From positions 1 through 64,000 of the forward strand of contig NZ_QEOO01000037.1 of NCBI RefSeq assembly GCF_003121585.1: a stretch of DNA of 64,000 nt, in the 5' to 3' direction. The position numbers and the translations under genes were made by a program. Every line of letters begins with the position of its first letter. The first letter of the stretch is position 1. The notes under the pieces are model-generated. The model searched no databases and was not told the DNA's origin. It was given only the letters and a program-made list of their open reading frames with translations. Of the stretch, positions 25,830 through 34,292 are shown piece by piece. Source of the stretch: Nocardioides speluncae (lineage in GTDB: Bacteria; Actinomycetota; Actinomycetes; Propionibacteriales; Nocardioidaceae).

Positions 25830-28800
25830 ATGAGAGGTGCGTTCGTGAGCTCCACCCCAAGGCTGGCCGGCCTGGCCGACCTGGTCCTCGCCGACCCCAC
25901 ATTGTCCCGGTCCCTCGACGAGGCGGGCTCGCTGGACGCGCTCGACCTGACCGGGCCGGCCGGCCTGCGGCCGTTCGTGGTCAAGGGCCTGGTCGACGCC
26001 GGCCGGACCGTGCTCGCGGTGACCGCGACCGGGCGCGAGGCCGAGGATCTGGTGTCCGCGCTCGGCGACCTGGTCCCGGCCGACCAGATCGGTCTCTACC
26101 CGAGCTGGGAGACGCTTCCGCACGAGCGGCTGAGCCCGCGCTCGGACACCGTCGGGCGCCGGCTGGCGATCCTGCGCCGGCTGCGGCACCCGGGCGACGA
26201 CCCCACCAACGGCCCGCTCAAGGTGGTCGTGGCGCCGGTGCGCTCGATCCTGCAGCCGCAGGTGAAGGGGCTCGCGGACCTGGTGCCGGTCGAGCTGGCC
26301 AAGGGTGACGAGGCGCCGCTCGACGATGTCGTACGGCGGCTGGCCGACGCGGCGTACACCAGGGTCGACCTGGTCGAGAAGCGCGGCGAGTTCGCGGTCC
26401 GCGGCGGCATCGTCGACGTGTTCCCGCCCACCGAGGAGCACCCGCTCCGGGTGGAGTTCTGGGGCGACGACGTGGAGGAGATCCGGTCGTTCTCGGTGGC
26501 CGACCAGCGCACGCTGGAGCCGGCCGAGCGGCTCTGGGCACCGCCGTGCCGCGAGCTGCTGCTGACCGACGAGGTACGCCGCCGCGCGGCCGAGCTGGGC
26601 GAGGCGCACCCGCAGCTGCTGGAGCTGACCGACAAGATCGCGGCCGGCATCGCGGTCGAGGGCATGGAGTCGCTGGCGCCGGTGCTGGTCGACGAGATGG
26701 AGCTGCTGGTCGACCTGCTTCCCGAGGCCAGCACCATCCTGGTCCTCGATCCGGAGCGGGCGCGGTCCCGCGCGCACGACCTGGTCGCGACCAGCGAGGA
26801 GTTCCTGGGCGCGTCCTGGGCCGCCGCCGCGGGCGGGGGACAGGCGCCGATCGACCTTGGCGCCGCGTCGTACCGCAGCATCGGCGACGTCCGCGAACAC
26901 ACCCTCGCCGGTGGCCGCGCCTGGTGGTCGGTCAGCCCGTTCGGCATCGAGACACCTGAGGTGGTCGAGCAGCGAGCGCCAGCGAGCGTCGTCGAGACCA
27001 CTGTCCCTACGCGCGGCTTGCCCGCACAGGCGTCCGACGCCTACCGCGGCGATCTCGAGCAGGCGGTCACCGACATCAAGGCCTGGGCGGCGGAGGCCTA
27101 CCAGGTCGTCGTCGTCCACGAGGGGCACGGCCCGGCCGAGCGGATGACCGAGGTGCTCGGTGAGCACGACCTGGCTGCGCGGCTGGTCGACGAGTGGACC
27201 GCGCCCGACGGCGTGGTGACGGTGACGACGGGCTGCCTGCAGTCGGGTTTCGTCGACGCGACCAACCGGCTCGCCGTACTCACCGGCGCCGACATCACCG
27301 GCGCGGCCGGCTCCACCCGCGACATGCGGAAGATGCCGGCCCGCCGCAAGCGGCAGATCGACCCGCTGGAGCTGAAGGCCGGCGACTACGTCGTCCACGA
27401 GCAGCACGGCGTGGGCCGGTTCGTCGAGATGAAGCAGCGCGAGGTCGGCGGCGCGACCCGCGAGTACCTCGTCCTGGAGTACGGCGCTTCCAAGCGCGGC
27501 GGACCACCGGACCGGCTCTACGTCCCGGCCGACGCGCTCGACCAGGTGACCCGGTACGTCGGCGGTGAACAGCCGTCGCTGGACCGGCTGGGTGGCGCGG
27601 ACTGGGCGAAGCGGAAGGGCCGGGCGCGTAAGGCGGTGCGCGAGATCGCGGCCGAGCTGATCAAGCTGTACGCCGCCCGCCAGGCCACCAAGGGCTACGC
27701 CTTCGGCCCCGACACCCCGTGGCAGCGCGAGCTGGAGGACGCCTTCCCGTTCACCGAGACCCCGGACCAGCTGAGCACCGTCGATGAAGTCAAGCAAGAC
27801 ATGCGCCAGGTGGTGCCGATGGACCGGCTGGTCTGCGGCGACGTCGGCTATGGCAAGACCGAGATCGCGGTGCGGGCGGCGTTCAAGGCCGTGCAGGACG
27901 GCAAGCAGGTCGCCGTACTCGTCCCGACCACTCTGCTGGTCAACCAGCATTTGTCGACATTCCAGGAGCGGATGAGCGGCTTCCCGGTCGTGCTCAAGGC
28001 GCTGTCCCGCTTCCAGACCGACAAGGAGGCGCGGGCGACGATCGACGATATGCGCGAGGGCAAGGTCGACATCGTGATCGGCACCCACCGGCTGCTCAAC
28101 CCCGACATCCGGTTCAAGGACCTCGGGCTGATCGTGGTCGACGAGGAGCAGCGGTTCGGCGTCGAGCACAAGGAGCAGATGAAGCGGCTGCGCACCAGCG
28201 TCGACGTACTGTCGATGAGCGCGACGCCGATCCCGCGCACCCTGGAGATGGCGATCACCGGCATCCGCGAGATGTCCACGATCACCACGCCGCCGGAGGA
28301 GCGGCACCCGGTGCTCACCTACGTCGGCGGCTACGAGGACCGCCAGGTGATCGCCGCCGTACGCCGCGAGCTGCTGCGCGACGGACAGGTCTTCTACATC
28401 CACAACCGGGTGCAGTCGATCGAGAAGGCCGCGGCCCGGATCCGCGAGCTGGTGCCCGAGGCGCGCGTCGCGACCGCGCACGGCCAGATGGGCGAGCAGA
28501 TGCTGGAGCAGGTGATGCTCGACTTCTGGGAGAAGCGGTTCGACGTCCTGGTCTGTACGACGATCGTCGAGTCCGGCATCGACGTGTCCAACGCGAACAC
28601 GATGATCATCGAGCGGTCCGACACCCTCGGCCTCTCTCAGCTGCACCAGCTCCGAGGAAGGGTCGGCCGGTCCCGCGAGCGCGCCTATGCGTACTTCCTC
28701 TACCCATCCGAGAAGCCGCTCACCGAGACCGCCCACGAGCGGCTCGCCACCCTCGCCCAGCACTCCGACCTCGGCGGCGGGATGGCGATCGCGATGAAGG

Positions 28801-29420
28801 ACCTGGAGATCCGCGGCGCCGGCAACCTGCTCGGCGGCGAGCAGTCCGGTCACATCGCCGACGTCGGCTTCGACCTGTACGTGCGGCTGGTCGGCGAGGC
28901 CGTCCACGAGTTCCGCGGCGACGCCGAGCCGGAGCTGCAGGAGGTCCGGATCGAGCTGCCGATCGACGCGCACCTGCCCCATGACTACATCCCGAGCGAG
29001 CGGCTGCGGCTGGAGATGTACAAGCGGCTGGCCGAGGTGCGCAGCGACGAGGACGTGGTGCTGATCCACGACGAGATGCTGGACCGCTACGGCAACCCGC
29101 CGCTGTCGGTCACCTCGCTGCTGCAGGTCGCCCGGTTCCGGGCCCGGGCCCGGCAGGCCGGCATCTCCGAGGTCACCATCGCCGGCCGCAACGTCCGCTT
29201 CGCCCCGGTCGAGCTGCCCGACTCACGCGTCGTACGGTTGCAGCGGCTGTACCCCAAGAGCCTGGTCAAGCCGCAGCTGTCGACCGTGCTCGTCCCGCGG
29301 CCGCAGACCGCGGTGGTAGGCGGGCAGCCGATCCGCGACCACGAACTGCTTGAATGGGCCCGCACTTTGATAGACACAGTCATCGACCCCGTGATCAGCC
29401 CGAAGGAGTCCACCTCGTGA
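25830..29420 (+). CDS. mfd: transcription-repair coupling factor Mfd
   Basis: A 1196-residue SF2 translocase that releases stalled RNA polymerase and recruits UvrA. The N-terminal part is the UvrB-like module. The CarD-like RNA polymerase-binding domain begins near residue 510 (LKAGDYVVHEQHGVGRF). The motor has Walker A GDVGYGKTEIA near residue 670, Walker B VVDEEQRFG near 771 and QLRGRVGRSRERAYAY. The length is normal. Residues about 378-391 are encoded by a dispersed palindrome (26961-27001). ATG at 25830 is used; a GTG 15 bases on is also possible. The stop overlaps the next gene by four bases. Confidence 0.97.
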   Translation: MRGAFVSSTPRLAGLADLVLADPTLSRSLDEAGSLDALDLTGPAGLRPFVVKGLVDAGRTVLAVTATGREAEDLVSALGDLVPADQIGLYPSWETLPHERLSPRSDTVGRRLAILRRLRHPGDDPTNGPLKVVVAPVRSILQPQVKGLADLVPVELAKGDEAPLDDVVRRLADAAYTRVDLVEKRGEFAVRGGIVDVFPPTEEHPLRVEFWGDDVEEIRSFSVADQRTLEPAERLWAPPCRELLLTDEVRRRAAELGEAHPQLLELTDKIAAGIAVEGMESLAPVLVDEMELLVDLLPEASTILVLDPERARSRAHDLVATSEEFLGASWAAAAGGGQAPIDLGAASYRSIGDVREHTLAGGRAWWSVSPFGIETPEVVEQRAPASVVETTVPTRGLPAQASDAYRGDLEQAVTDIKAWAAEAYQVVVVHEGHGPAERMTEVLGEHDLAARLVDEWTAPDGVVTVTTGCLQSGFVDATNRLAVLTGADITGAAGSTRDMRKMPARRKRQIDPLELKAGDYVVHEQHGVGRFVEMKQREVGGATREYLVLEYGASKRGGPPDRLYVPADALDQVTRYVGGEQPSLDRLGGADWAKRKGRARKAVREIAAELIKLYAARQATKGYAFGPDTPWQRELEDAFPFTETPDQLSTVDEVKQDMRQVVPMDRLVCGDVGYGKTEIAVRAAFKAVQDGKQVAVLVPTTLLVNQHLSTFQERMSGFPVVLKALSRFQTDKEARATIDDMREGKVDIVIGTHRLLNPDIRFKDLGLIVVDEEQRFGVEHKEQMKRLRTSVDVLSMSATPIPRTLEMAITGIREMSTITTPPEERHPVLTYVGGYEDRQVIAAVRRELLRDGQVFYIHNRVQSIEKAAARIRELVPEARVATAHGQMGEQMLEQVMLDFWEKRFDVLVCTTIVESGIDVSNANTMIIERSDTLGLSQLHQLRGRVGRSRERAYAYFLYPSEKPLTETAHERLATLAQHSDLGGGMAIAMKDLEIRGAGNLLGGEQSGHIADVGFDLYVRLVGEAVHEFRGDAEPELQEVRIELPIDAHLPHDYIPSERLRLEMYKRLAEVRSDEDVVLIHDEMLDRYGNPPLSVTSLLQVARFRARARQAGISEVTIAGRNVRFAPVELPDSRVVRLQRLYPKSLVKPQLSTVLVPRPQTAVVGGQPIRDHELLEWARTLIDTVIDPVISPKESTS
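26961..27001 (+). repeat. dispersed palindromic repeat (GTGGTCGAGCAGCGAGCG type) inside mfd
   Basis: The 41-base segment starts GTGGTCGAGCAGCGAGCG and ends GTCGAGACCAC, an imperfect palindrome of a type widely dispersed in Nocardioides-like genomes. It is in frame and encodes VVEQRAPASVVETT in Mfd, in the linker between the UvrB-like module and the following domain. Confidence 0.65.
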
Positions 29421-30109
29421 GGACCGGTTCTGTACGCCGCCGTCTCGCGGCCGCCGCGATCGGCGTCGCGGCCGTCTCCCTTCTCGCCGGGTGCGGCCAG
29501 ATCCACCCGGGCGCCGCGGCCCAGGTGGGCGAGCAGCGGGTCACCATGTCCGAGGTCGACGACATCGCGGCGGACGTGTGCACGGCGTTCGAGCCCCAGT
29601 TCCAGCAGCAGCAGCAGATCATCCCGATGCGCTACGTGAAGCAGGCCGTCGTCCAGGCGGCCACGATGCGGGAGCTGGTCCGGCAGGTCGCGGAGGAGCG
29701 CGCCGTCGATGCGCCCGAGTCGTACCGCGAAGACCTGGCCAAGGTCGAGGCGCAGGCCGCGGACGTTCCGGCCTCGGCGCGGGACTCGTTCATCGAGTTC
29801 CTGAGCACCGAGCCGTACGTCAACGCGATGCTGCTGCAGGCCGGCGGCGAGGCGCTGCAGGACGAGGGCCAGGCCCAGCCGACCAACGAGGAGGCGGCCG
29901 CCCGCGGTGCGTCGCTGCTCTCGGATTATGCCCGCGAGGTCGGTGTCGACATCGACCCGCGCTACGGGCTGGAGCTCCAGGACGGCGAGATCGTCCCGAC
30001 CGACCGCTCGGTCAGCCTGGCCGTCAGCGACCTCGCGACCCGCGCGGAGGCGGCCGAGCCGGATCAGGAGTACGCCGCGAACCTGGGCGAGTCCCAGCGC
30101 TGCGGCTGA
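29417..30109 (+). CDS. SurA N-terminal-like lipoprotein
   Basis: A 230-residue exported lipoprotein with lipobox SLLAGCG. The mature N-terminus (HPGAAAQVGEQRVTMSEVDDIA) resembles the SurA/PrsA N-terminal chaperone segment, and the rest is helical and acidic with no parvulin domain visible. The GTG start at 29417 overlaps the mfd stop (GTGA). A protein of this type between mfd and mazG is common in actinobacteria; a secretion-chaperone role is inferred. Confidence 0.8.
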   Translation: MRTGSVRRRLAAAAIGVAAVSLLAGCGQIHPGAAAQVGEQRVTMSEVDDIAADVCTAFEPQFQQQQQIIPMRYVKQAVVQAATMRELVRQVAEERAVDAPESYREDLAKVEAQAADVPASARDSFIEFLSTEPYVNAMLLQAGGEALQDEGQAQPTNEEAAARGASLLSDYAREVGVDIDPRYGLELQDGEIVPTDRSVSLAVSDLATRAEAAEPDQEYAANLGESQRCG

Positions 30110-30119
30110 CCGGCCGGCG

Positions 30120-30791
30120 ATGACCGAGCCGAGCGTGCCTGTCGAGCCAGTCGGTGACTCGCTCGTCGAGCTCGTCGAGGTGATGGCGCGGCTGCGCGCC
30201 GAGTGCGACTGGAAGGCCGCGCAGACCCACCGCTCCCTGGCGCGCTACCTGCTCGAGGAGGCTCACGAGACGCTCGAGGCGATCGACACCGGCGACCTCT
30301 CGCACCTCCGGGAGGAGCTCGGCGACCTCTTGCTGCAGGTCTACTTCCATGCCGAGATCGCGCGGGAGGCGGGCGAGTTCACCATCGACGATGTGGCCGC
30401 CGGCATCGTCGCGAAGCTGAAGCGACGCAACCCGCACGTGTACGGCGACGCCTCAGCCTCCGGTGCCGCCTCGGTCAACGAGCTGTGGGAGTCGATCAAG
30501 GCTGCCGAGAAGCAGCGCACCTCGGTCACCGACGGCCTGCCGCCCACCCTCCCCGCCCTCCTCTACGCCGACAAGGTCCTCGACCGCCTCGCCCGCGAAT
30601 CGCCGACCGGGCAGTTTTGGTCCGAGATAGACCGCCGACCGGGCACTAGTGGCGCCGCAGAGAGCGCCGACCCGTCAGTTTCTGCAAGCTCGGGCATCGG
30701 CGATCGGCTGCTCGCGCTGGTGGCCGAGGCGCGGGAGTCCGGGGTCGACCCCGAGCAGGCACTGCGCGACGCCGTACGCCGCCTGCTCTGA
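30120..30791 (+). CDS. mazG: MazG nucleotide pyrophosphohydrolase
   Basis: A 223-residue protein with the MazG core: MARLRAECDWKAAQTHRSL, then the metal-binding EEAHE and EELGD motifs and FAKLKRRNPHVYGD-like sequence (AKLKRRNPHVYGD). It hydrolyses non-canonical or excess NTPs to NMPs. The usual first tryptophan motif is CDWKAAQTH rather than CPWDRAQTH. The C-terminal third is variable. ATG at 30120 is ten bases after the preceding stop. Confidence 0.92.
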   Translation: MTEPSVPVEPVGDSLVELVEVMARLRAECDWKAAQTHRSLARYLLEEAHETLEAIDTGDLSHLREELGDLLLQVYFHAEIAREAGEFTIDDVAAGIVAKLKRRNPHVYGDASASGAASVNELWESIKAAEKQRTSVTDGLPPTLPALLYADKVLDRLARESPTGQFWSEIDRRPGTSGAAESADPSVSASSGIGDRLLALVAEARESGVDPEQALRDAVRRLL

Positions 30792-30796
30792 CGGGG

Positions 30797-30846
30797 CACG
30801 TTTGCGCCGACTCGACGCGTTTTGCACACACGTTTGCGCCGACTCG
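30797..30846 (+). repeat. direct repeat of 18 bp
   Basis: CACGTTTGCGCCGACTCG occurs at 30797-30814 and 30829-30846, a 32-base period, in the gap between mazG and the next gene. It could be a paired regulator site or a leftover repeat; no dyad symmetry is seen within the unit. Confidence 0.6.
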
Positions 30847-30865
30847 GCGGACTAGGGTGCTCTGC

Positions 30866-31348
30866 ATGGCTGACGAATCTCGGGGCGGTCTGTATGGCGA
30901 CGACTCGTGGAAGTTCCGGCTCGCCCTGTTCCTCGGGCTGGTCGCGCTGATGTGCATCGGGTACGCCGTCGCGGTGGCGCTGGTGCCGCGCTGGTGGGGA
31001 CAGTTCATGGGCAACCGGATCGACGGCCGGATGTCGGTCGGGACGGCGTACGGGCTGACCATCGGCTTCCTGTTCACGCTGATCCCGCTCGCCATCGCCC
31101 GACAGGCGTTCCGCAAGATGAGCTGGTCGATGCGCGGCGCCGTACTCGCGCTCGCCGCGCTGGTCTCGCTGCCCAACCTGATGACGCTCGGCATCGTGAT
31201 GGGCCAGGGCAACGGCGCGCACGCCGGCGAGCGGATCCTCGACGTCGACGGGCCCGGCTTCCGGGCGGCGTCGGCGTTCGGAGCGATCGGCGCGGCGGTG
31301 GCGTTCGTGGCCGGCGTCGGCTTCGCGATCTGGCGCAGCCGCGAGTAG
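30866..31348 (+). CDS. hypothetical membrane protein
   Basis: A 160-residue protein with four hydrophobic segments (LALFLGLVALMCIGYAVAVAL; ALTIGFLF-type segment near 55-75; GAVLALAALVSLPNLMTLGIVMG; and AIGAAVAFVAGVGFAIW near the end). It ends in a short basic tail (RSRE). No family is recognised beyond similarity in layout to small actinobacterial membrane proteins near mazG/eno. ATG at 30866 is chosen over a GTG three codons earlier. Confidence 0.7.
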   Translation: MADESRGGLYGDDSWKFRLALFLGLVALMCIGYAVAVALVPRWWGQFMGNRIDGRMSVGTAYGLTIGFLFTLIPLAIARQAFRKMSWSMRGAVLALAALVSLPNLMTLGIVMGQGNGAHAGERILDVDGPGFRAASAFGAIGAAVAFVAGVGFAIWRSRE

Positions 31349-31442
31349 CGCCTCGTCCACCCGGGGCATGCCTCCACAGATCGTCCATGCCGCGCCGTTA
31401 GGCTGATCCCACCTGCCCAAACACCTTTTCAGGAGCATCAAC

Positions 31443-32720
31443 GTGGCTTCCATTGCTGCAGTCGGCGCACGCGAGATTCTCGACTCGCGCGGCAACCCCA
31501 CGGTCGAGGTCGAGGTCCAGCTCGACGACGGCGCGTTCGCGCGGGCGGCGGTGCCGAGCGGCGCGTCCACCGGCGAGCACGAGGCGGTCGAGCTGCGCGA
31601 CGGCGGCGAGCGGTACGCCGGCAAGGGAGTCGAGAAGGCCGTGACCGCGGTGATCGATAAGATCGGGCCGGCCATCGAGGGCCTGGAGGCCGACGACCAG
31701 CGGATCGTCGACCAGACGATGATCGACCTCGACGCCACCTCCAACAAGGCCAGCCTCGGTGCCAACGCGATCCTCGGCGTCTCGCTCGCCGTGGCCCGGG
31801 CCGCGGCGGAGAGCGCCGGGCTCCCGCTCTACCGGTACGTCGGCGGCCCCAACGCGCACCTGCTGCCGGTGCCGATGCTCAACATCCTCAACGGCGGCGC
31901 CCACGCCGACACCAACGTGGACGTGCAGGAGTTCATGATCGCGCCGATCGGTGCGCCGACGTACCGCGAGGCACTGCGGTACGGCGCCAGCGTCTACCAC
32001 GCGCTGAAGGCGGTGCTGAAGGAGAAAGGCCTGGCGACCGCGGTCGGCGACGAAGGTGGCTTCGCGCCGGACCTGCCGTCCAACCGTGATGCGCTCGACC
32101 TGATCGTCGAGGCGATCGGCAAGGCCGGCCTGCAGGCCGGCAAGGACGTCGCGCTGGCGCTCGACGTCGCCGCGTCGGAGTTCCACGACGGCGGCGCCTA
32201 CACCTTCGAGGGCGTCAAGAAGAGCTCCGACGAGATGAACGCCTACTACGCCGACCTGGTGGCGTCGTACCCGATCGTGTCCATCGAGGACCCGCTCAAC
32301 GAGGACGACTGGGACGGCTGGAAGGCGATCACCGACCTGCTCGGCGACAAGACCCAGCTGGTCGGCGACGACCTGTTCGTGACCAACGTCGAGCGGCTGC
32401 AGCGCGGCATCGACGGCGGCCAGGGCAACTCGCTGCTGGTCAAGGTCAACCAGATCGGCTCGCTGACCGAGACCCTCGACGCGATCGAGCTGGCGCACCG
32501 CAACCGCTACAGCTGCATGATGAGCCACCGGTCCGGCGAGACCGAGGACACCACGATCGCCGACCTCGCCGTCGCCACCAACGTCGGCCAGATCAAGAGC
32601 GGTGCCCCGGCCCGCTCGGACCGCACCGCGAAGTACAACCAGCTGCTCCGCATCGAGGACGAGCTCGGTGACGCCGCGCGCTACGCCGGCGCGCGCGCCT
32701 TCCCGAGGTTCAAGGGCTGA
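31443..32720 (+). CDS. eno: enolase
   Basis: A 425-residue glycolytic enzyme that converts 2-phosphoglycerate to phosphoenolpyruvate. Family marks are ILDSRGNPTVEVEV, GASTGEHEAVELRDG, VGDEGGFAP, metal ligands in LALDVAASEF, SIEDPLNEDDW and DDLFVTN, the catalytic lysine in LLVKVNQIGSLTET and SHRSGETEDTTIADLAV. The length is normal. GTG at 31443 has an AGGAG site at proper spacing. Confidence 0.98.
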   Translation: MASIAAVGAREILDSRGNPTVEVEVQLDDGAFARAAVPSGASTGEHEAVELRDGGERYAGKGVEKAVTAVIDKIGPAIEGLEADDQRIVDQTMIDLDATSNKASLGANAILGVSLAVARAAAESAGLPLYRYVGGPNAHLLPVPMLNILNGGAHADTNVDVQEFMIAPIGAPTYREALRYGASVYHALKAVLKEKGLATAVGDEGGFAPDLPSNRDALDLIVEAIGKAGLQAGKDVALALDVAASEFHDGGAYTFEGVKKSSDEMNAYYADLVASYPIVSIEDPLNEDDWDGWKAITDLLGDKTQLVGDDLFVTNVERLQRGIDGGQGNSLLVKVNQIGSLTETLDAIELAHRNRYSCMMSHRSGETEDTTIADLAVATNVGQIKSGAPARSDRTAKYNQLLRIEDELGDAARYAGARAFPRFKG

Positions 32721-32731
32721 GGCTGAGCCGG

Positions 32732-33325
32732 ATGCCTGACAGCCGAGGTACGCCGCCGCGCGGGCGCCGCCCGCGCGGCCGGGCCGGCCCGGGTCGCCCC
32801 GACCGCAGCACCGCTGGGCGCTCGGCATCCGACACCGGCTCGCAGCCCCGGGTGGGCGCGGAGCGGCCGCCGCGGCCCAGGCTGACCGGCCGGGCGGCGA
32901 TCCTGGTGCTGGTCGTGTCGGTGCTGACCGTGTCCTACGCGTCCAGCCTGCGTGCCTATCTCGAGCAGCGCCAGCACATCGGCGAGCTCAAGTCGACCAT
33001 CGCCGAGCGCACCGACAGCATCAACAAGCTTGAGAAGGAGAAATGGCGCTGGAGCGACCCGGCGTACGTCCAGGCCCAGGCGCGCGAGCGGTTCGGCTAC
33101 GTGATGCCCGGCGAGAAGGCGTACCAGGTGGTCGACGAGGACGGGAACCCGCTCGGCGAGAGCGAGCAGCTCACCGAGCCGGACCGGAATGACCCGGAGC
33201 CCAAGGCCTGGTGGGAGGATGCCTGGGGCTCGGTCGAGCTCGCCGGCAACCCGCCCGCGCCGGGTGAGAAGGAGAAGCCCGCCGGCACCATCACCGCGCC
33301 TCCCGAGAGCTCAGACGCGGAATGA
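32732..33325 (+). CDS. septum formation initiator (DivIC/FtsB-like) protein
   Basis: A 197-residue bitopic membrane protein. It has a basic proline/arginine-rich cytoplasmic N-terminus, one membrane helix (AAILVLVVSVLTVSYASSL), a short coiled coil (QRQHIGELKSTIAERTDSINKLEKEK) and the family RW..P.YV..QARERFGYV motif. It should act in the divisome with FtsL/FtsQ homologues. The position directly after eno is conserved in actinobacteria. Its stop overlaps the next gene. Confidence 0.9.
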   Translation: MPDSRGTPPRGRRPRGRAGPGRPDRSTAGRSASDTGSQPRVGAERPPRPRLTGRAAILVLVVSVLTVSYASSLRAYLEQRQHIGELKSTIAERTDSINKLEKEKWRWSDPAYVQAQARERFGYVMPGEKAYQVVDEDGNPLGESEQLTEPDRNDPEPKAWWEDAWGSVELAGNPPAPGEKEKPAGTITAPPESSDAE

Positions 33326-33807
33326 TCTCTTCCGAGGACGAGGCCGCGATCGCGGCCCAGCTCGGCCGGCCGCCCCGTTCCATCCACGGCGTCGGCCACC
33401 GCTGTCCGTGCGGCAACCCGGACGTGGTCGCCACCGAGCCGCGGCTGGACGACGGTACGCCGTTCCCGACGACCTTCTACCTCACCTGCCCGCGCGCGGC
33501 CTCGAAGATCGGCACGCTCGAGGCCTCCGGACTGATGCGGGAGATGCAGGATCGCCTGGCCGAGGACGAGGAGCTGGCGTCGGCGTACGCCGCGGCGCAC
33601 CAGCGCTACCTCGCCGCCCGGGAGGAGATCGGGCACGTCGAGGAGATCGCCGGCATCTCGGCCGGCGGGATGCCGGACCGGGTCAAGTGCCTGCACGTGC
33701 TCGCCGGCCAGGCGCTGGCGCAGGGCCGTGGCGTCAACCCGCTGGGCGACGAGGTGCTGGACCTGCTGGGCCAGTGGTGGGCGAGCGGGCCCTGCGTTGA
33801 CAGATGA
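33322..33807 (+). CDS. DUF501 family protein
   Basis: A 161-residue cytoplasmic protein with the DUF501 pattern: GHRCPCGNPDVVATEPRLDDGTPFPTTFYLTCP at residues 25-57, then SGLMREMQDRL and DRVKCLHVLAGQALAQGRGVNPLGDEVLD. The conserved Cys and His residues (CPC, CP, KCLH) suggest a metal site. The function is unknown. It is almost always found between the DivIC gene and ppx, as here, and its start overlaps the DivIC stop. Confidence 0.88.
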   Translation: MISSEDEAAIAAQLGRPPRSIHGVGHRCPCGNPDVVATEPRLDDGTPFPTTFYLTCPRAASKIGTLEASGLMREMQDRLAEDEELASAYAAAHQRYLAAREEIGHVEEIAGISAGGMPDRVKCLHVLAGQALAQGRGVNPLGDEVLDLLGQWWASGPCVDR

Positions 33808-33848
33808 CTGACAGATCTTCGTCAGAACCGTCTGCAACAATCGCCGCC

Positions 33849-34292
33849 ATGGTAAAGAAAACGCTTCTGACCATCGTCATCGCTCTGGGTCTGCTGCTGG
33901 CTCCCGGTTCCCTCGCCGTGGCGCAGCCTTCGGCGGACACCCAGGACCAGACCGCCGCCGCATCCACGAGCATTCGCGGGAAGTGGCGCGGCCAGCTGCG
34001 GTCCCCGGACTTCCCCACGGAGGGGTTGAAGGCCACGGTGGTGATCCGGCGGCAGGACGACGGCCGCCTCGTCGGCCGCGGCTGGCGCAGCGACGGCGAC
34101 TGTGCGGTCACGCTGACCAACGCGAGGCGACGGAGCGGGTGGACCTACTTCCGGCAGACCGTCACCAGCGGCAGCTGCACGCCGCGAGTCAGCACCGTCC
34201 GGATGCAGCGCCGCGGCGAGCGGCTGCTGGTGCGGTGGGTGGACACGGTGCACGACACCAGCGCCTACATGTACGCCCGGCGGGTCAGCTGA
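33849..34292 (+). CDS. secreted hypothetical protein
   Basis: A 147-residue exported protein with a clear signal peptide (KKTLLTIVIALGLLLAPGSLAVAQ) and a small mature domain of beta-strand character (IRGKWRGQLRSPDF, VIRRQDDGRLVGRGW, RVSTVRMQRRGERLLVRW) with two cysteines that may form a disulfide. ATG at 33849 gives a normal signal peptide; an ATG at 33804 would add 15 residues and overlap DUF501. It lies between DUF501 and ppx, where extra genes are unusual. Confidence 0.7.
   Translation: MVKKTLLTIVIALGLLLAPGSLAVAQPSADTQDQTAAASTSIRGKWRGQLRSPDFPTEGLKATVVIRRQDDGRLVGRGWRSDGDCAVTLTNARRRSGWTYFRQTVTSGSCTPRVSTVRMQRRGERLLVRWVDTVHDTSAYMYARRVS

Noticed and set aside
25383..29069. 1228-codon minus-strand ORF opposite mfd
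   Set aside because: It is an antisense shadow of mfd produced by GC-rich third positions; the plus strand encodes a full Mfd with all motifs.
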